Notes: generated by a model from the sequence alone, not told the origin. 64,000 nt of DNA from Oscillospiraceae bacterium (GCA_902783255.1 CACZQB010000016.1:28935-92934), one strand, 5' to 3'. Positions 52,269-60,134 are shown, numbered from the stretch's first letter. A program made the numbers and translations.

Positions 52269-52916
52269 TTACAGATCGAGTAAATCAAAATTTCGCTGCG
52301 CTGTTCTGCAGGATATGATCGTAGCTATAACAAAAATCACCAGTGCAAAAAACATCAGCATAAGCTGCAACGGCAGGCGATCCGAGGTGTTCAAAAATTC
52401 TAATCCCGGAAGATGATGGGAAATCTCAGCGATGCAAACAGCCAACATGGAAGCAACAATAAAAGATATAAAAGGTTTCCCGAACTTGTATGCCGTTTTG
52501 TAGAACAGTCCAACGAACAGGGTGTTGAACAAAGTGAAAATCAGAAGCGTCCAAGCGAGAAATACTGGGTTGGAATTCATCATAGCATTGTTCGCATATG
52601 GTGCTGCACTTGAGAAAAAGATCATCCGCAACGCGGTTAACACTGCCATCAAAATGAACGCTATAATCTGAATTAAACAAACAAAGATATACCGGGCTTT
52701 CACGACATCCTTCTTGTCTATCGGCAGCAGAGCGCTGTAAAGAATGTCGTTTGTTTCCCGCCCGTTTTGGAAAGTCTGAAAAAGCCCAAAGCAGACAAAA
52801 AATGCGCTTAATAAAATGGGGTAACCTGGTATTAATGCCATGAATGAGAAAGCTAAAAACAGATAACTTAACAGATGAGCTGACAATCGTAACTCTTTAT
52901 TCAGCAAATTTTTCAC
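52269..52916 (-). CDS. ABC-2-type transporter permease
   Basis: The 215-aa protein is hydrophobic with six predicted TM segments. The cytoplasmic block QNGRETNDILYSALLPIDKK followed by DVVKARY is typical of ABC-2 permeases of the antimicrobial-peptide/bacitracin type in Bacillota. It overlaps its ATPase gene by 20 bp. Exported substrate is unknown. It is last gene of the AbrB-ATPase-permease operon. Confidence 0.85.
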   Translation of the reverse strand: MKNLLNKELRLSAHLLSYLFLAFSFMALIPGYPILLSAFFVCFGLFQTFQNGRETNDILYSALLPIDKKDVVKARYIFVCLIQIIAFILMAVLTALRMIFFSSAAPYANNAMMNSNPVFLAWTLLIFTLFNTLFVGLFYKTAYKFGKPFISFIVASMLAVCIAEISHHLPGLEFLNTSDRLPLQLMLMFFALVIFVIATIISCRTAQRNFDLLDL

Positions 52917-53640
52917 GATAATCCTCCTTTTCGCAGCAGAGCATTATTTCTTCGAGATTGCTTCCCTCTCCGTGAATTCTATGGCAGGAAATAAAGGATT
53001 CCATTGTATCGGAAGCAACGATCCCGCCCTTTCTGATATAAGTAATATGATCAGCACATTTATCGAGATCAGAGGTTATATGGGTTGAAAACAAAATGGC
53101 TACGCCGCGTTCTTTGAGCGCCGTAAAAATCTCCAGCAATTCTTCGCGAGAAATAGGATCAAGGCCGGAAGTGGGCTCATCTAAAATAAGCAACTCTGCC
53201 TTGTGAGAAAGGGCTATAACGAGATTAAGTTTGACCTTCATCCCCTCGGACAGTTCACGAGGCGTTTTTTGCGGATCGATGGAAAATATGTCCATGTATT
53301 TCCGATACGCCACGTCATCCCAATTGTCATAAAAATTGCGTGTCACCGCTATAATATCGGAAATCTTCTTTCGTGGATAGTAGTCCACTGCGCCTCCGGC
53401 AAAACCGATGCGCTGTTTTACGACCCGTTCGTTCCCGGGAAGCTCGTGACCGAAATAACGAATGCTGCCGGAATCCGGATGCACAATGTTCAGGATGGAT
53501 TTTAATGTAGTTGTCTTTCCGGCGCCGTTGCGTCCGATAAAACCCATAATGCTGCCTGCCTTTACCTCAAATGATACCGGACCCAAACGGAAGGCAGGAT
53601 ATGTTTTGATAAGATTTTCCACAGTCAGAATCGGTGTCAT
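52897..53640 (-). CDS. ABC transporter ATP-binding protein
   Basis: The 247-aa protein has Walker A GRNGAGKTTT, the signature LSEGMKVKLNLVIALS (a variant of LSGGQ), Walker B LLILDEPTSGLD and the H-loop STHITSDL. It is of the ABC-2/YtrB-like class that drives small permeases. The ATG overlaps the AbrB-like gene's stop by 4 bp and its own end overlaps the permease gene, so all three are coupled. Confidence 0.93.
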   Translation of the reverse strand: MTPILTVENLIKTYPAFRLGPVSFEVKAGSIMGFIGRNGAGKTTTLKSILNIVHPDSGSIRYFGHELPGNERVVKQRIGFAGGAVDYYPRKKISDIIAVTRNFYDNWDDVAYRKYMDIFSIDPQKTPRELSEGMKVKLNLVIALSHKAELLILDEPTSGLDPISREELLEIFTALKERGVAILFSTHITSDLDKCADHITYIRKGGIVASDTMESFISCHRIHGEGSNLEEIMLCCEKEDYREKFAE

Positions 53641-53846
53641 TTGTCGCCCTCCTCAAAAATCTGCTTTGTCAATTCTGCAAATGTATTCTTAGGCGGAATA
53701 GCAATACCGCGTTTTTCATCGCCCAGCAAAATCAGTGTGTCGCCGGGTTGGATGGAGAATATTTCCCTGGCTTGTTTTGGAATTACAATTTGGCCCTTTT
53801 CGCCCACTGTGACAGTCCATGCGTATTTACCCTTTGGCGCATGCAT
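53637..53846 (-). CDS. AbrB/SpoVT-type transcriptional regulator
   Basis: The 69-aa protein is a swapped-hairpin AbrB domain: WTVTVGEKGQIVIPKQAREI then FSIQPGDTLILLGDEKRGIA. AAAGGAGGT lies 7 nt before the ATG. Operons of this type in Bacillota more often start with a GntR regulator; here a small AbrB-like protein takes that place and probably controls the ABC genes it precedes. Confidence 0.92.
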   Translation of the reverse strand: MHAPKGKYAWTVTVGEKGQIVIPKQAREIFSIQPGDTLILLGDEKRGIAIPPKNTFAELTKQIFEEGDK

Positions 53847-54213
53847 AATACAACCTCCTTTGGTGTGTTTTGTTATACAAATTATACCATATCAGATGAT
53901 AAATGTCAATATACAATGACAAAAAACCACCTATTAGGCGGGTTCCCATATAGGCGTTTTTAATGTTTTTCGTGGTTTCGGTCAAGACGGACAATAAAAT
54001 GCCCGTACAGTTTTCATAATCGGTGCAGAAGCAGATGTTCATAAGAACACAATGCACCGTCATATGAAAAATGAAGAGGATGAATTTTTCCTCGCTGTCG
54101 AACTCGATTGACACACAAACCGAATTGTTTTCTCCGAGCAATTCGACCCTGCCGACAGGACCAGCAAATCCGGGTGTATTGCTGAAGTTCGGTGTTTCGA
54201 TTTCTTTTTGCAT
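53827..54213 (-). CDS. Doubtful protein whose start lies in repeat copy 1
   Basis: AAAGGAG precedes ATG 54213 and the first 13 codons (MQKEIETPNFSNT) are shared with repeat copy 2, where the frame then stops. Residues about 14-90 have acidic, strand-like sequence (GPVGRVELLGENNSVCVSIE). The 3' part runs through the AbrB operon promoter and start, so the original stop has probably been lost. It is likely an accessory-element gene fragment. Confidence 0.35.
   Translation of the reverse strand: MQKEIETPNFSNTPGFAGPVGRVELLGENNSVCVSIEFDSEEKFILFIFHMTVHCVLMNICFCTDYENCTGILLSVLTETTKNIKNAYMGTRLIGGFLSLYIDIYHLIWYNLYNKTHQRRLYYACAKG
53881..53909 (-). promoter_or_regulatory. Consensus promoter of the AbrB-ABC operon
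   Basis: Minus strand TTGACA (53909-53904), 17 bp, TATAAT (53886-53881) with TGG in front. It lies within the low-confidence frame 53827-54213, which argues against that frame being coding at its 3' end. Confidence 0.88.
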
Positions 54214-54418
54214 ATGATCTCCTTTCAATTTTGGCAATAAAAAAAGCCGGATGAGTTTTTAATTCAGTCGGCTGAAAAGAAAAGTATTAAGTTGTGATTT
54301 CAGACACAAAGATTTTACAATCGTAGTAGGCTTTCAGCAGGGTTATATCTGCGGAAAAAGTCTTCAAAAAGGCCTTGCACCGGTCCAATTCCGGCAGAAA
54401 GCCCCAAAACGGCGAATT
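54182..54418 (-). repeat. Dispersed repeat, copy 1 (left of the GC-rich cassette)
   Basis: This 237-bp element has near-identical copies at 59145-59381 and 63177-63378, all in the same orientation. On the minus strand it contains a conserved region (CCGTTTTGGGGCTTTCTGCC), a terminator-like hairpin (AGCCGACTGA with TCATCCGGCT plus T-run), then AAAGGAG and a start codon. It behaves like a gene-junction module of a mobile element. Confidence 0.85.
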
Positions 54419-54806
54419 ATGTAATGATTGTGCCTGCTGACCATAAATTAGCTGTAATCTTTGCTGAAGAGAAGCATCGCAGCGTTTGTACGGCGTCGTT
54501 CTGTTTGCTGATGAAACATATCTTTGAGCAGTCCGCAGCGTGCCGTTCAAGCCGTGGCTTGATGATGTTGGCACTGTCGTCCTCCGTGTTCTGATATATG
54601 GCGTTGCCGCTGACCGAAACATCTGAGCTCGGAAGCGTTCCGCCTGTCGACAGTATAGAAAGAAGACTGAGAATAAATGTGGCTTTGCCTTCTCCAGGGG
54701 CACCCGGAACAAGGGTGATCTTTCCGTACGGGATATACGGATACAAGAGCCATTCTATCTTTCGGCTCTCTATATCCTTATAGTAAACTATGCCGTAATC
54801 GCTCAT
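54417..54806 (-). pseudogene. Truncated RepA-like AAA ATPase of a mobile element
   Basis: From ATG 54806 the frame reads MSDYGIVYYKDIESRKIEWL, then YIPYGKITLVPGAPGEGKAT (a Walker A with Ala replacing the usual Thr), AIYQNTEDDSANIIKPRLE and ADCSKICFI. This matches the RecA/RepA-like ATPases of clostridial conjugative elements, normally over 300 aa. After about 100 residues similarity ends and the frame runs into repeat copy 1. Two signs, truncation and an altered P-loop, indicate a dead gene. Confidence 0.75.
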
Positions 54807-54869
54807 TGCCAAAACCTTCCATGAAAGAGATGTACCAATATTATAGCTTCCTTTTTCGGTTTGCGAAAG

Positions 54870-54924
54870 GCAGTTTGACACCTAATTTTCGCCGAAAACA
54901 GCCGTTTTTCCGCAGTTTGACACC
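54870..54924. repeat. Direct repeat GCAGTTTGACACC, two copies
   Basis: Identical 13-bp copies at 54870-54882 and 54912-54924 lie upstream of the truncated ATPase. They resemble binding sites or ends of an insertion element, but no transposase gene is present. Confidence 0.55.
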
Positions 54925-55360
54925 CCAAATTAAAAGCGAGCTCTGAAACAAGAGCAAAAAAATGCGAGGTGTGTTAATCGGCCCCGGTTTTTCTTTCCTG
55001 TTCTATTGGGCGAGCTCTTTTGCGATATGCAGCAAGAGTCTTTTGTGTTTCGGCTCGAGCAGTCCAAACAGCTCAAGCAGGTATAATATGTTAAATTTGT
55101 GTGTCTGGATCGCGAATACTTGACAAAGATGCGGATTTCCTGTATAATACGCCCAGTAGCCAACTAGGTGAATAGGCATATCATTTTATTTTGTCTGAAT
55201 ATTAGGGCACCTCATGCCTGCCGGTAGTTTCGCCGCCCGCCGCTATCCCGTTGCCATGCTCGCCGCCGCTTGGGATTTCATCTCTCAGAACGGCACTTAT
55301 CCGGTCCCTGCAAAACGGATGTCGGCGCAGACCAGGCGAACGCGCAGGTGACGGAAGACG
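54925..55360. other. Left flank of the GC-rich cassette
   Basis: A minus-strand relic (about 55003-55105, ending HKRLLLHIAKELAQ then stop) looks like the C-terminal end of a lost gene. A consensus promoter at 55120-55148 follows on the plus strand. Base composition changes to GC-rich near 55205. A 45-codon plus-strand frame from 55213 has no ribosome site. Confidence 0.5.
55120..55148 (+). promoter_or_regulatory. Consensus promoter facing the methyl-branch cassette
   Basis: TTGACA (55120-55125), 17 bp, TATAAT (55143-55148). It lies in AT-rich host-like DNA about 385 bp upstream of the metF-like gene, leaving a long leader with small open frames. Confidence 0.82.
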
Positions 55361-55459
55361 ATGCCTGAACGGAAGTCATTTCTGACGGCAGACCTGAAGC
55401 ACCCCATTCCCGAAAAGAAACCTCTTACGGCAGATATTTGTCCGAGGCACGTCAAATGA
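55361..55459 (+). CDS. Possible leader ORF 1 (32 codons)
   Basis: ATG 55361 opens a basic, Pro-rich 32-residue frame whose TGA overlaps the next ATG (ATGA). GGAAGACG precedes it. It may be a leader peptide or a piece of an eroded gene at the cassette edge. No family is recognised. Confidence 0.3.
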   Translation: MPERKSFLTADLKHPIPEKKPLTADICPRHVK

Positions 55460-55536
55460 AACGGAAAATCCCGCGGCATCCGTCTCATCCCGACAATCAT
55501 TTCCCGCCGCAGCCGCACGGCACAGGTTCCGTATGA
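55456..55536 (+). CDS. Possible leader ORF 2 (26 codons)
   Basis: ATG 55456 has GAGG 8 nt upstream and encodes a 26-residue His/Pro-rich peptide (MKRKIPRHPSHPDNHF start). Its TGA overlaps the metF-like ATG as ATGA, so it could couple translation into that gene, which otherwise has a weak ribosome site. Confidence 0.35.
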   Translation: MKRKIPRHPSHPDNHFPPQPHGTGSV

Positions 55537-56348
55537 TCTTCACAAGAAGCGACCCGTTCGGGTTCCACATTGAAATCATCCCGCCGAAGCAGGATTCCCA
55601 GAAGCTCGAAGAAGATCTTGATCTTTTCGCGTCTAAATTCGAGCGAGTGATGGAGAGCGGATTCACAGCCTCTATCACCGATAACGCGATGGGTCTTCTT
55701 GCATTTCAGGGGCACGAGTGCATCGAGGAACTCGGACTCCGCGCGCGTCCGGATCAGATTCTGATCCATCTCAACACCTTCCACACGAAACAAAATCTCG
55801 ACGACATCCTCGAATCATGCGAAAAGCTGGGAATCAATTCGATTCTTGCGATCAGCGGGGACGGCTCTCCCCGGCTGCCGAAGCTGAAGCCTTCCGAAGC
55901 GGAAGCGGAAGGCACTGCATCCGTCACCTCCGTGGATCTGACGCGGTATATCCGGAAGCATTATCCGTCATTCGCAGTCGGCGTCGCCTTCAACCCGTAC
56001 GAACCGGAGGAGCATGAATTTGAAAAGCTGAAACGAAAACTTGATGCGGGGGCATCGTTCGTCATCACGCAGCCGATCATCGAACGAAACGCGGCGGTGG
56101 ACCGTCTGCTCGCGGAATATCCCGATCTGCCTGTGATCGTAGAGGCGTGGATGTCGAAAAAGCTCTTCCTGCTTTCGGATGTGGTTGGCTATCCCATTCC
56201 GGAGGACGCGGCCTTCGATCCGATCGGGACGCTGGAAACACTTCTGAAACTGTATCCGGGGTGCGGATTCTATCTCTCCCTCCTCGGCTTCAAAACGCAG
56301 TATTCCGCCATCGAGGAAATGGCGGAAGAGAGGAGAAACAGCAAATGA
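55533..56348 (+). CDS. metF: Methylenetetrahydrofolate reductase-like protein
   Basis: The 271-aa protein is a single MTHFR TIM barrel. It opens FGFHIEIIPPKQ (the EFFPPK block). Then come SITDNAMG, HLNTFHTKQNLDDILESCEK, ILAISGDGSPRL, VGVAFNPYEPEE with LKRKLDAGASFVITQPII, and a short C-terminus. It would interconvert methylene- and methyl-tetrahydrofolate using FAD. The length fits the short MetF of anaerobes, which need partner proteins for electron supply. ATGA overlap joins it to etfB, pointing to Etf as its partner. No metV is adjacent. Confidence 0.85.
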   Translation: MIFTRSDPFGFHIEIIPPKQDSQKLEEDLDLFASKFERVMESGFTASITDNAMGLLAFQGHECIEELGLRARPDQILIHLNTFHTKQNLDDILESCEKLGINSILAISGDGSPRLPKLKPSEAEAEGTASVTSVDLTRYIRKHYPSFAVGVAFNPYEPEEHEFEKLKRKLDAGASFVITQPIIERNAAVDRLLAEYPDLPVIVEAWMSKKLFLLSDVVGYPIPEDAAFDPIGTLETLLKLYPGCGFYLSLLGFKTQYSAIEEMAEERRNSK

Positions 56349-57133
56349 AAATAGTAGTCTGTGTCAAGCAGGTTCCCGCGACGACCGACGCGAAGATCGA
56401 CCCCGAAACTAAGCGAATCATCCGCGAGGGGACGAAAGCGGTCCTGAATCCCTTCGATCTGTATGCACTCGAAGAGGCTATACGTATCCGGGAATTGGTC
56501 GGCGGCGAAGTAATCGCACTGTCCATGGGTCCCGAGAGCGCGAAGAACGTCCTTACCGAGGCGCTTTCCATGGGAGCGGACCGGGCGTTTCTGCTCTGCG
56601 GCAGGGAGTTTGCCGGCTCGGATACATGGGCGACAAGCTACGCGCTGGCAAAAGCCATTGAGATAGTCGGCGGGGTAGATCTGATCTTGTGCGGAAAGCA
56701 GGCGATCGACGGGGATACCGCTCAGGTCGGTCCCGGAATCGCAGCAAAGTTGAATATTATGCAGGCGGCAAACGTCATGCAGGTTGACGAAATCGAAAAC
56801 GGAACGCTCACCGTCCGCCGGATGAACGAAAGGGGATACGACGTCGTCAGGCTGCAAACGCCTGCACTGATCACTGTAGTGAAGGACATTAACGTTCCTC
56901 GCATCCCGACCCTTCGCAGGGCAAGAGAAGCCAGACGGATTGAAATCCCCATCTGGACATATAAGGACATCGGCGCCGATCCCGACAAAATCGGTCTCGC
57001 AGCATCCCCGACCCGGGTGGTACGTACAGAGCCTCCCGCAATTCGGAACACAGATACCTTGACCATTTCTGGCGCTCCGGCGGAGGCGGCAAAATTGTTG
57101 GTCGGCGAGATGCTGGCGCGCGGACTCTTATAA
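56345..57133 (+). CDS. etfB: Electron transfer flavoprotein beta subunit
   Basis: The 262-aa protein starts at ATG 56345 overlapping the metF-like stop. It shows the EtfB N-terminus MKIVVCVKQVPATTDAKIDP, then VLNPFDLYALEEAI, ALSMGPESAKNVLTEALSMG with DRAFLL, and GKQAIDGDTAQVGPGIA. Etf binds FAD/AMP and shuttles electrons between NADH, dehydrogenases and quinones or ferredoxin; some anaerobic Etfs bifurcate. The setting beside metF and a methyltransferase is unusual and suggests electron supply to the reductase. Confidence 0.94.
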   Translation: MKIVVCVKQVPATTDAKIDPETKRIIREGTKAVLNPFDLYALEEAIRIRELVGGEVIALSMGPESAKNVLTEALSMGADRAFLLCGREFAGSDTWATSYALAKAIEIVGGVDLILCGKQAIDGDTAQVGPGIAAKLNIMQAANVMQVDEIENGTLTVRRMNERGYDVVRLQTPALITVVKDINVPRIPTLRRAREARRIEIPIWTYKDIGADPDKIGLAASPTRVVRTEPPAIRNTDTLTISGAPAEAAKLLVGEMLARGLL

Positions 57134-57145
57134 GGAGGGCTGAGC

Positions 57146-58168
57146 ATGAAAGTAAACGAATATGAAAAGAAAGAGTACCGGAACATCTGGACCATATCCG
57201 AGATTCTCGGAGGAGAGGTCCTGCCAGTTTCGTTCGAGCTTTTAGGGATCGCACGGGAGCTCGCCGCAAAGCGGGCATGTGAGGTCTGGACGGTCGTCCT
57301 TGGGAGCGGACTCGGAGGCGCGGCAGAATCGCTAATCTCATACGGCGCGGACCGCGTGATCCTTGTGGAAGACCCACGCCTCGGCGCATTCAACGACGAG
57401 CTCGAATGCCATATCCTCGAGCGTCTTACGGCGAAATACCGCCCTGAAATCATGCTCGGAGCCGCCACGAACAGGGGACGTGCGCTGATCCCCCGACTGG
57501 CCGGAAAAATCGGGGCGGGGTTGACCGCAGACTGTACCGCACTCGCCATTGATCCCGAAACGGGAGAGCTGCTCCAGACCCGTCCCGCATTCGGCGGCAA
57601 CATCATGGCGACCATCAGAAGCGTGGAATACCGCCCGCAGATGGCGACGGTCCGTCCGAAGGTCATGCGGGCACCTGTACCGGACCTTAACCGGACCGGG
57701 GAGATCATCCGGGAGGAGACTGTGCCCGAAGACGCCGCGGGAATCAAGGAAATCCTTCGCGTCGTCGAGCGAAAGGAGTCCTCCGTCAACCTCAGCGAAG
57801 CCAAAATCATCGTTGCGGGCGGACGCGCCATGGGAGGGCCAGCGGGGTTTCAGCTGCTGGAGGATTTTGCGAAGCGGATCGGCGGCGCGGTGGGAGCGAG
57901 CCGGGCGGCGGTGGACAACGGCTGGATAGGCTACCCGCATCAGGTGGGGCAGACCGGCGCAACTGTACAGGCGGACGTCTACATCGCCTGCGGGATCTCC
58001 GGACAAATCCAGCATCTTATCGGGATGCAGTCCTGCAAAACGATTATCGCCATCGACGTTGACGACACAACGCCAATGATGAAGCTCGCGGATATCGCAG
58101 TGAAGGGCGATCTCTTTGAGATCATCCCTTCGGTCATAAATGAACTGGATGAGCGCGTCCGCGCATAA
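57146..58168 (+). CDS. etfA: Electron transfer flavoprotein alpha subunit
   Basis: The 340-aa protein has an N-terminal alpha/beta domain (SYGADRVILVEDPRL) and the FAD domain with VAGGRAMGGPAGFQLLEDFA, GASRAAVDNGWIGYPHQVGQ and CGISGQIQHLIGMQ, then IIAIDVDDTTPMMKLADIAV. These are the EtfA FAD-binding blocks. AAGGAGGGC precedes its ATG, 12 bp after etfB. There is no ferredoxin domain extension at the N-terminus. It forms a heterodimer with EtfB. Confidence 0.95.
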   Translation: MKVNEYEKKEYRNIWTISEILGGEVLPVSFELLGIARELAAKRACEVWTVVLGSGLGGAAESLISYGADRVILVEDPRLGAFNDELECHILERLTAKYRPEIMLGAATNRGRALIPRLAGKIGAGLTADCTALAIDPETGELLQTRPAFGGNIMATIRSVEYRPQMATVRPKVMRAPVPDLNRTGEIIREETVPEDAAGIKEILRVVERKESSVNLSEAKIIVAGGRAMGGPAGFQLLEDFAKRIGGAVGASRAAVDNGWIGYPHQVGQTGATVQADVYIACGISGQIQHLIGMQSCKTIIAIDVDDTTPMMKLADIAVKGDLFEIIPSVINELDERVRA

Positions 58169-58225
58169 TTACATACAAAGCCTACTCAAAAATACAAAAA
58201 TAATTTGATAACAAGGAGACATGCT

Positions 58226-59044
58226 ATGCTGATCATTGGAGAAAAACTTAACGGAGCCATCAAATCCGTGGCAGAGGCGATCCGGAACCGGGATGGGGCG
58301 TTCATCAGAGATCTTGCTTCGCGCCAGCTCGACACCCGTGCGGATTATCTTGATATCTGTTCCGGTGTACCGGAGGAAGACGCGGATGTTCTCAGCTGGA
58401 TGATCGAACTCATTCAGGACGATCACCCCGACGTGCGCTTCAGCCTCGACAGCCCGAATATCGACACGATCCTGGCGTGCATTCCCCTCTGCAAAAATCC
58501 GGGCATCATCAATTCGGTCTCCCTCGAAGGGGACAAAACCGACAGGATATTTTCGGCTGTAAACCGAGAGGCCAACGGACAAAACGACTGGAAGATAATC
58601 GCGCTTCTGCTCGACGAAACCGGTATGCCGGATACGGTGGATAAGCGGATGGAGAGCTTTCACCGGATTGTAAAGAAGGCAGCGGAATACGGCGTCGCCA
58701 TGGATCGTCTGTATTTCGATCCACTTGTGTTTACGGTCGCCACCACGCCTGACAGCTTCCTGAATTTCATCAGCGCATCCAGCAGAATACGCAGTGAGTA
58801 TCCTGACGCACATATCATCAGCGGTCTGTCCAACATTTCCCACGGTCTGCCGAGCCGAAAGACGCTGAATCACGCGTTTCTGATCGGCGCGATGATGAAC
58901 GGAATGGACAGCGCAATCATGGATCCCCTGAACCGAGAACTGTTAGGCGGCGTTTATGCAGCGGAAGCGCTTCTCGGAATAGACGAATACTGCATCGAAT
59001 ACCTCTCTGCTTACAGGGAGGATCTCTTCGGCGTGCAAAAGTGA
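58226..59044 (+). CDS. Methyltetrahydrofolate:corrinoid methyltransferase-like (pterin-binding) protein
   Basis: The 272-aa protein starts at ATG 58226 with AAGGAGA upstream. It is a dihydropteroate-synthase-like TIM barrel of the AcsE/MtgA type: MLIIGEKLNGAIKSV, YLDICSGVPEED, FSLDSPN, DPLVFTVATTPDSFLNF and HIISGLSNISHGLPSRKTLN followed by MDSAIMDP. It would transfer the methyl group between methyl-THF and a corrinoid protein. No corrinoid protein gene lies in the cassette, so the partner must be elsewhere. It ends the four-gene cassette. Confidence 0.9.
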   Translation: MLIIGEKLNGAIKSVAEAIRNRDGAFIRDLASRQLDTRADYLDICSGVPEEDADVLSWMIELIQDDHPDVRFSLDSPNIDTILACIPLCKNPGIINSVSLEGDKTDRIFSAVNREANGQNDWKIIALLLDETGMPDTVDKRMESFHRIVKKAAEYGVAMDRLYFDPLVFTVATTPDSFLNFISASSRIRSEYPDAHIISGLSNISHGLPSRKTLNHAFLIGAMMNGMDSAIMDPLNRELLGGVYAAEALLGIDEYCIEYLSAYREDLFGVQK

Positions 59045-59062
59045 TCCGTTACAAAGAAGAAA

Positions 59063-59107
59063 GGGCTGTCTTATTTCTCCTTGATTTGTGAGCGAATGTG
59101 ACAGCCC
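59063..59107 (+). terminator. Hairpin after the methyltransferase gene
   Basis: GGGCTGTC (59063-59070) pairs with GACAGCCC (59100-59107) across a 29-nt loop. There is no T-run, so it may be a weak terminator or mRNA stabiliser at the cassette's right edge. Confidence 0.5.
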
Positions 59108-59144
59108 CTTGATCATATCTGACGTGCTAAGTATTATGTGTTAC

Positions 59145-59381
59145 TGAAGTTCGGTGTTTCGATTTCTTTTTGCATATGATCTCCTTTCAATTTTGGAAAT
59201 AAAAAAAGCCGGCTGAGTTTTTAATTCAGTCTGCTGAAAAAATAATTATTGAGTTGTGGTTTCAGACACAAAGATTTTACAATCGTGGCAGGCTTTCAGC
59301 AGGGTTATCTCTGCGGAAAAAAGCCTTCAAAAAGGCCTTGCACCGGTCCAATTCCGGCAGAAAGCCCCAAAACGGCGAATT
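59145..59381 (-). repeat. Dispersed repeat, copy 2 (right of the GC-rich cassette)
   Basis: This copy matches copy 1 over its full 237 bp with few differences. The shared start codon (59175) opens a frame that stops after 13 codons. With copy 1 it brackets the GC-rich cassette in direct orientation. Confidence 0.87.
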
Positions 59382-59477
59382 GCATCTTTTTATTTCATGG
59401 GTTTTCAGAGGCAAACGCAGAAAGGCGAAAACCGTAAAAATCGATGTAAAAATGGTGTTTTTTCCCTATAAAGGGCG

Positions 59478-59502
59478 AAAACCCGGTTAAAAACCGGGTT
59501 TT
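59478..59502. terminator. Short hairpin
   Basis: AAAACCCGGTT pairs with AACCGGGTTTT around AAA, with T or A tracts on both sides: a small symmetrical terminator. Confidence 0.6.
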
Positions 59503-59507
59503 CTGGC

Positions 59508-59563
59508 AATTGCATCTTTTTAGACCGTATGCCATGTGGCATGCGTACCATTTAGATGCAATT
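59508..59563. repeat. Nested inverted repeat
   Basis: AATTGCATCT (59508-59517) pairs with AGATGCAATT (59554-59563). Inside, ATGCCATGTGGCAT (59529-59542) is itself an inverted repeat around TG. Another AATTGCATCTTTTT copy follows repeat copy 2 at 59379-59392. It may be an element end, a recombination site or an RNA structure. Confidence 0.6.
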
Positions 59564-59767
59564 CCAAACCCCAGCGCCTGTTTTTAGCCTTTCATACCAG
59601 CCGTCCGGCTTTTTGGTTGACAAAACATCAAGTTCGCTCATACAGGGCTGAAAAGCTGTCAGCATTTGTCCATAACCTCCCATCTGTATGAGTTCTATCC
59701 GGGTACCTTTCGGGTACATCTGTTTATACCGTTCCGCTCTCATTCTGTCTCTTTCCCAGTCATTCAT
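59552..59767 (-). pseudogene. DUF4314 remnant of a conjugative element
   Basis: From ATG 59767 the frame reads MNDWERDRMRAERYKQMYPK then GTRIELIQM, the DUF4314 N-terminus found in clostridial conjugative transposons. The expected PxPxGTRGTV continuation is replaced by unrelated residues to a stop at 59552 (71 aa), within the nested inverted repeat. Confidence 0.7.
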
Positions 59768-59942
59768 AGTTGTAACCCTCCCATATTCTGATTTTCGTTT
59801 GTCTGTTTGCACCTGCCTTTCTTCAGACAAGGCGCTTTGCGTATATGCAGAGCAAAAGAAAAAGGGCCGTTTCGTGTATCTCTCTGAATACGCAAAACGA
59901 CCTTCGCTTGTTTATTATTCTTTTTTTCAGTTTACAGTACCG

Positions 59943-60134
59943 TCAGCACATGGACATGCCGGTTGACTGATCCCGCCTTTCGTTCAGGGACAGCCTTTCG
60001 TCCGTAAACTCTGAAAACGATACCTGCCGTCCGGTAAAATGCGGCTCCGTATCTCCCGTGAACTCGATATATCCCTTATCTCCGAAATCCACCGGTTCTT
60101 TTGTGGCGATACTGTCGAAGTGGTTTACAAGCAC
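59943..60134 (-). pseudogene. C-terminal fragment of a conjugative-element protein
   Basis: The 63-codon frame reads MLVNHFDSIATKEPVDFGDK, GYIEFTGDTEPHFTG and ends RDQSTGMSMC. I recognise this as the kind of C-terminal segment found in large clostridial conjugative-element proteins. No complete gene surrounds it. Confidence 0.5.

Noticed and set aside
54930..55163. A 77-codon minus-strand frame rich in Cys and Arg
   Set aside because: It runs across a consensus promoter and a clearer coding relic in another frame; the composition is not protein-like.
59688..59966. A 92-codon plus-strand frame
   Set aside because: It is antisense to the DUF4314 remnant, with no ribosome site or family likeness.
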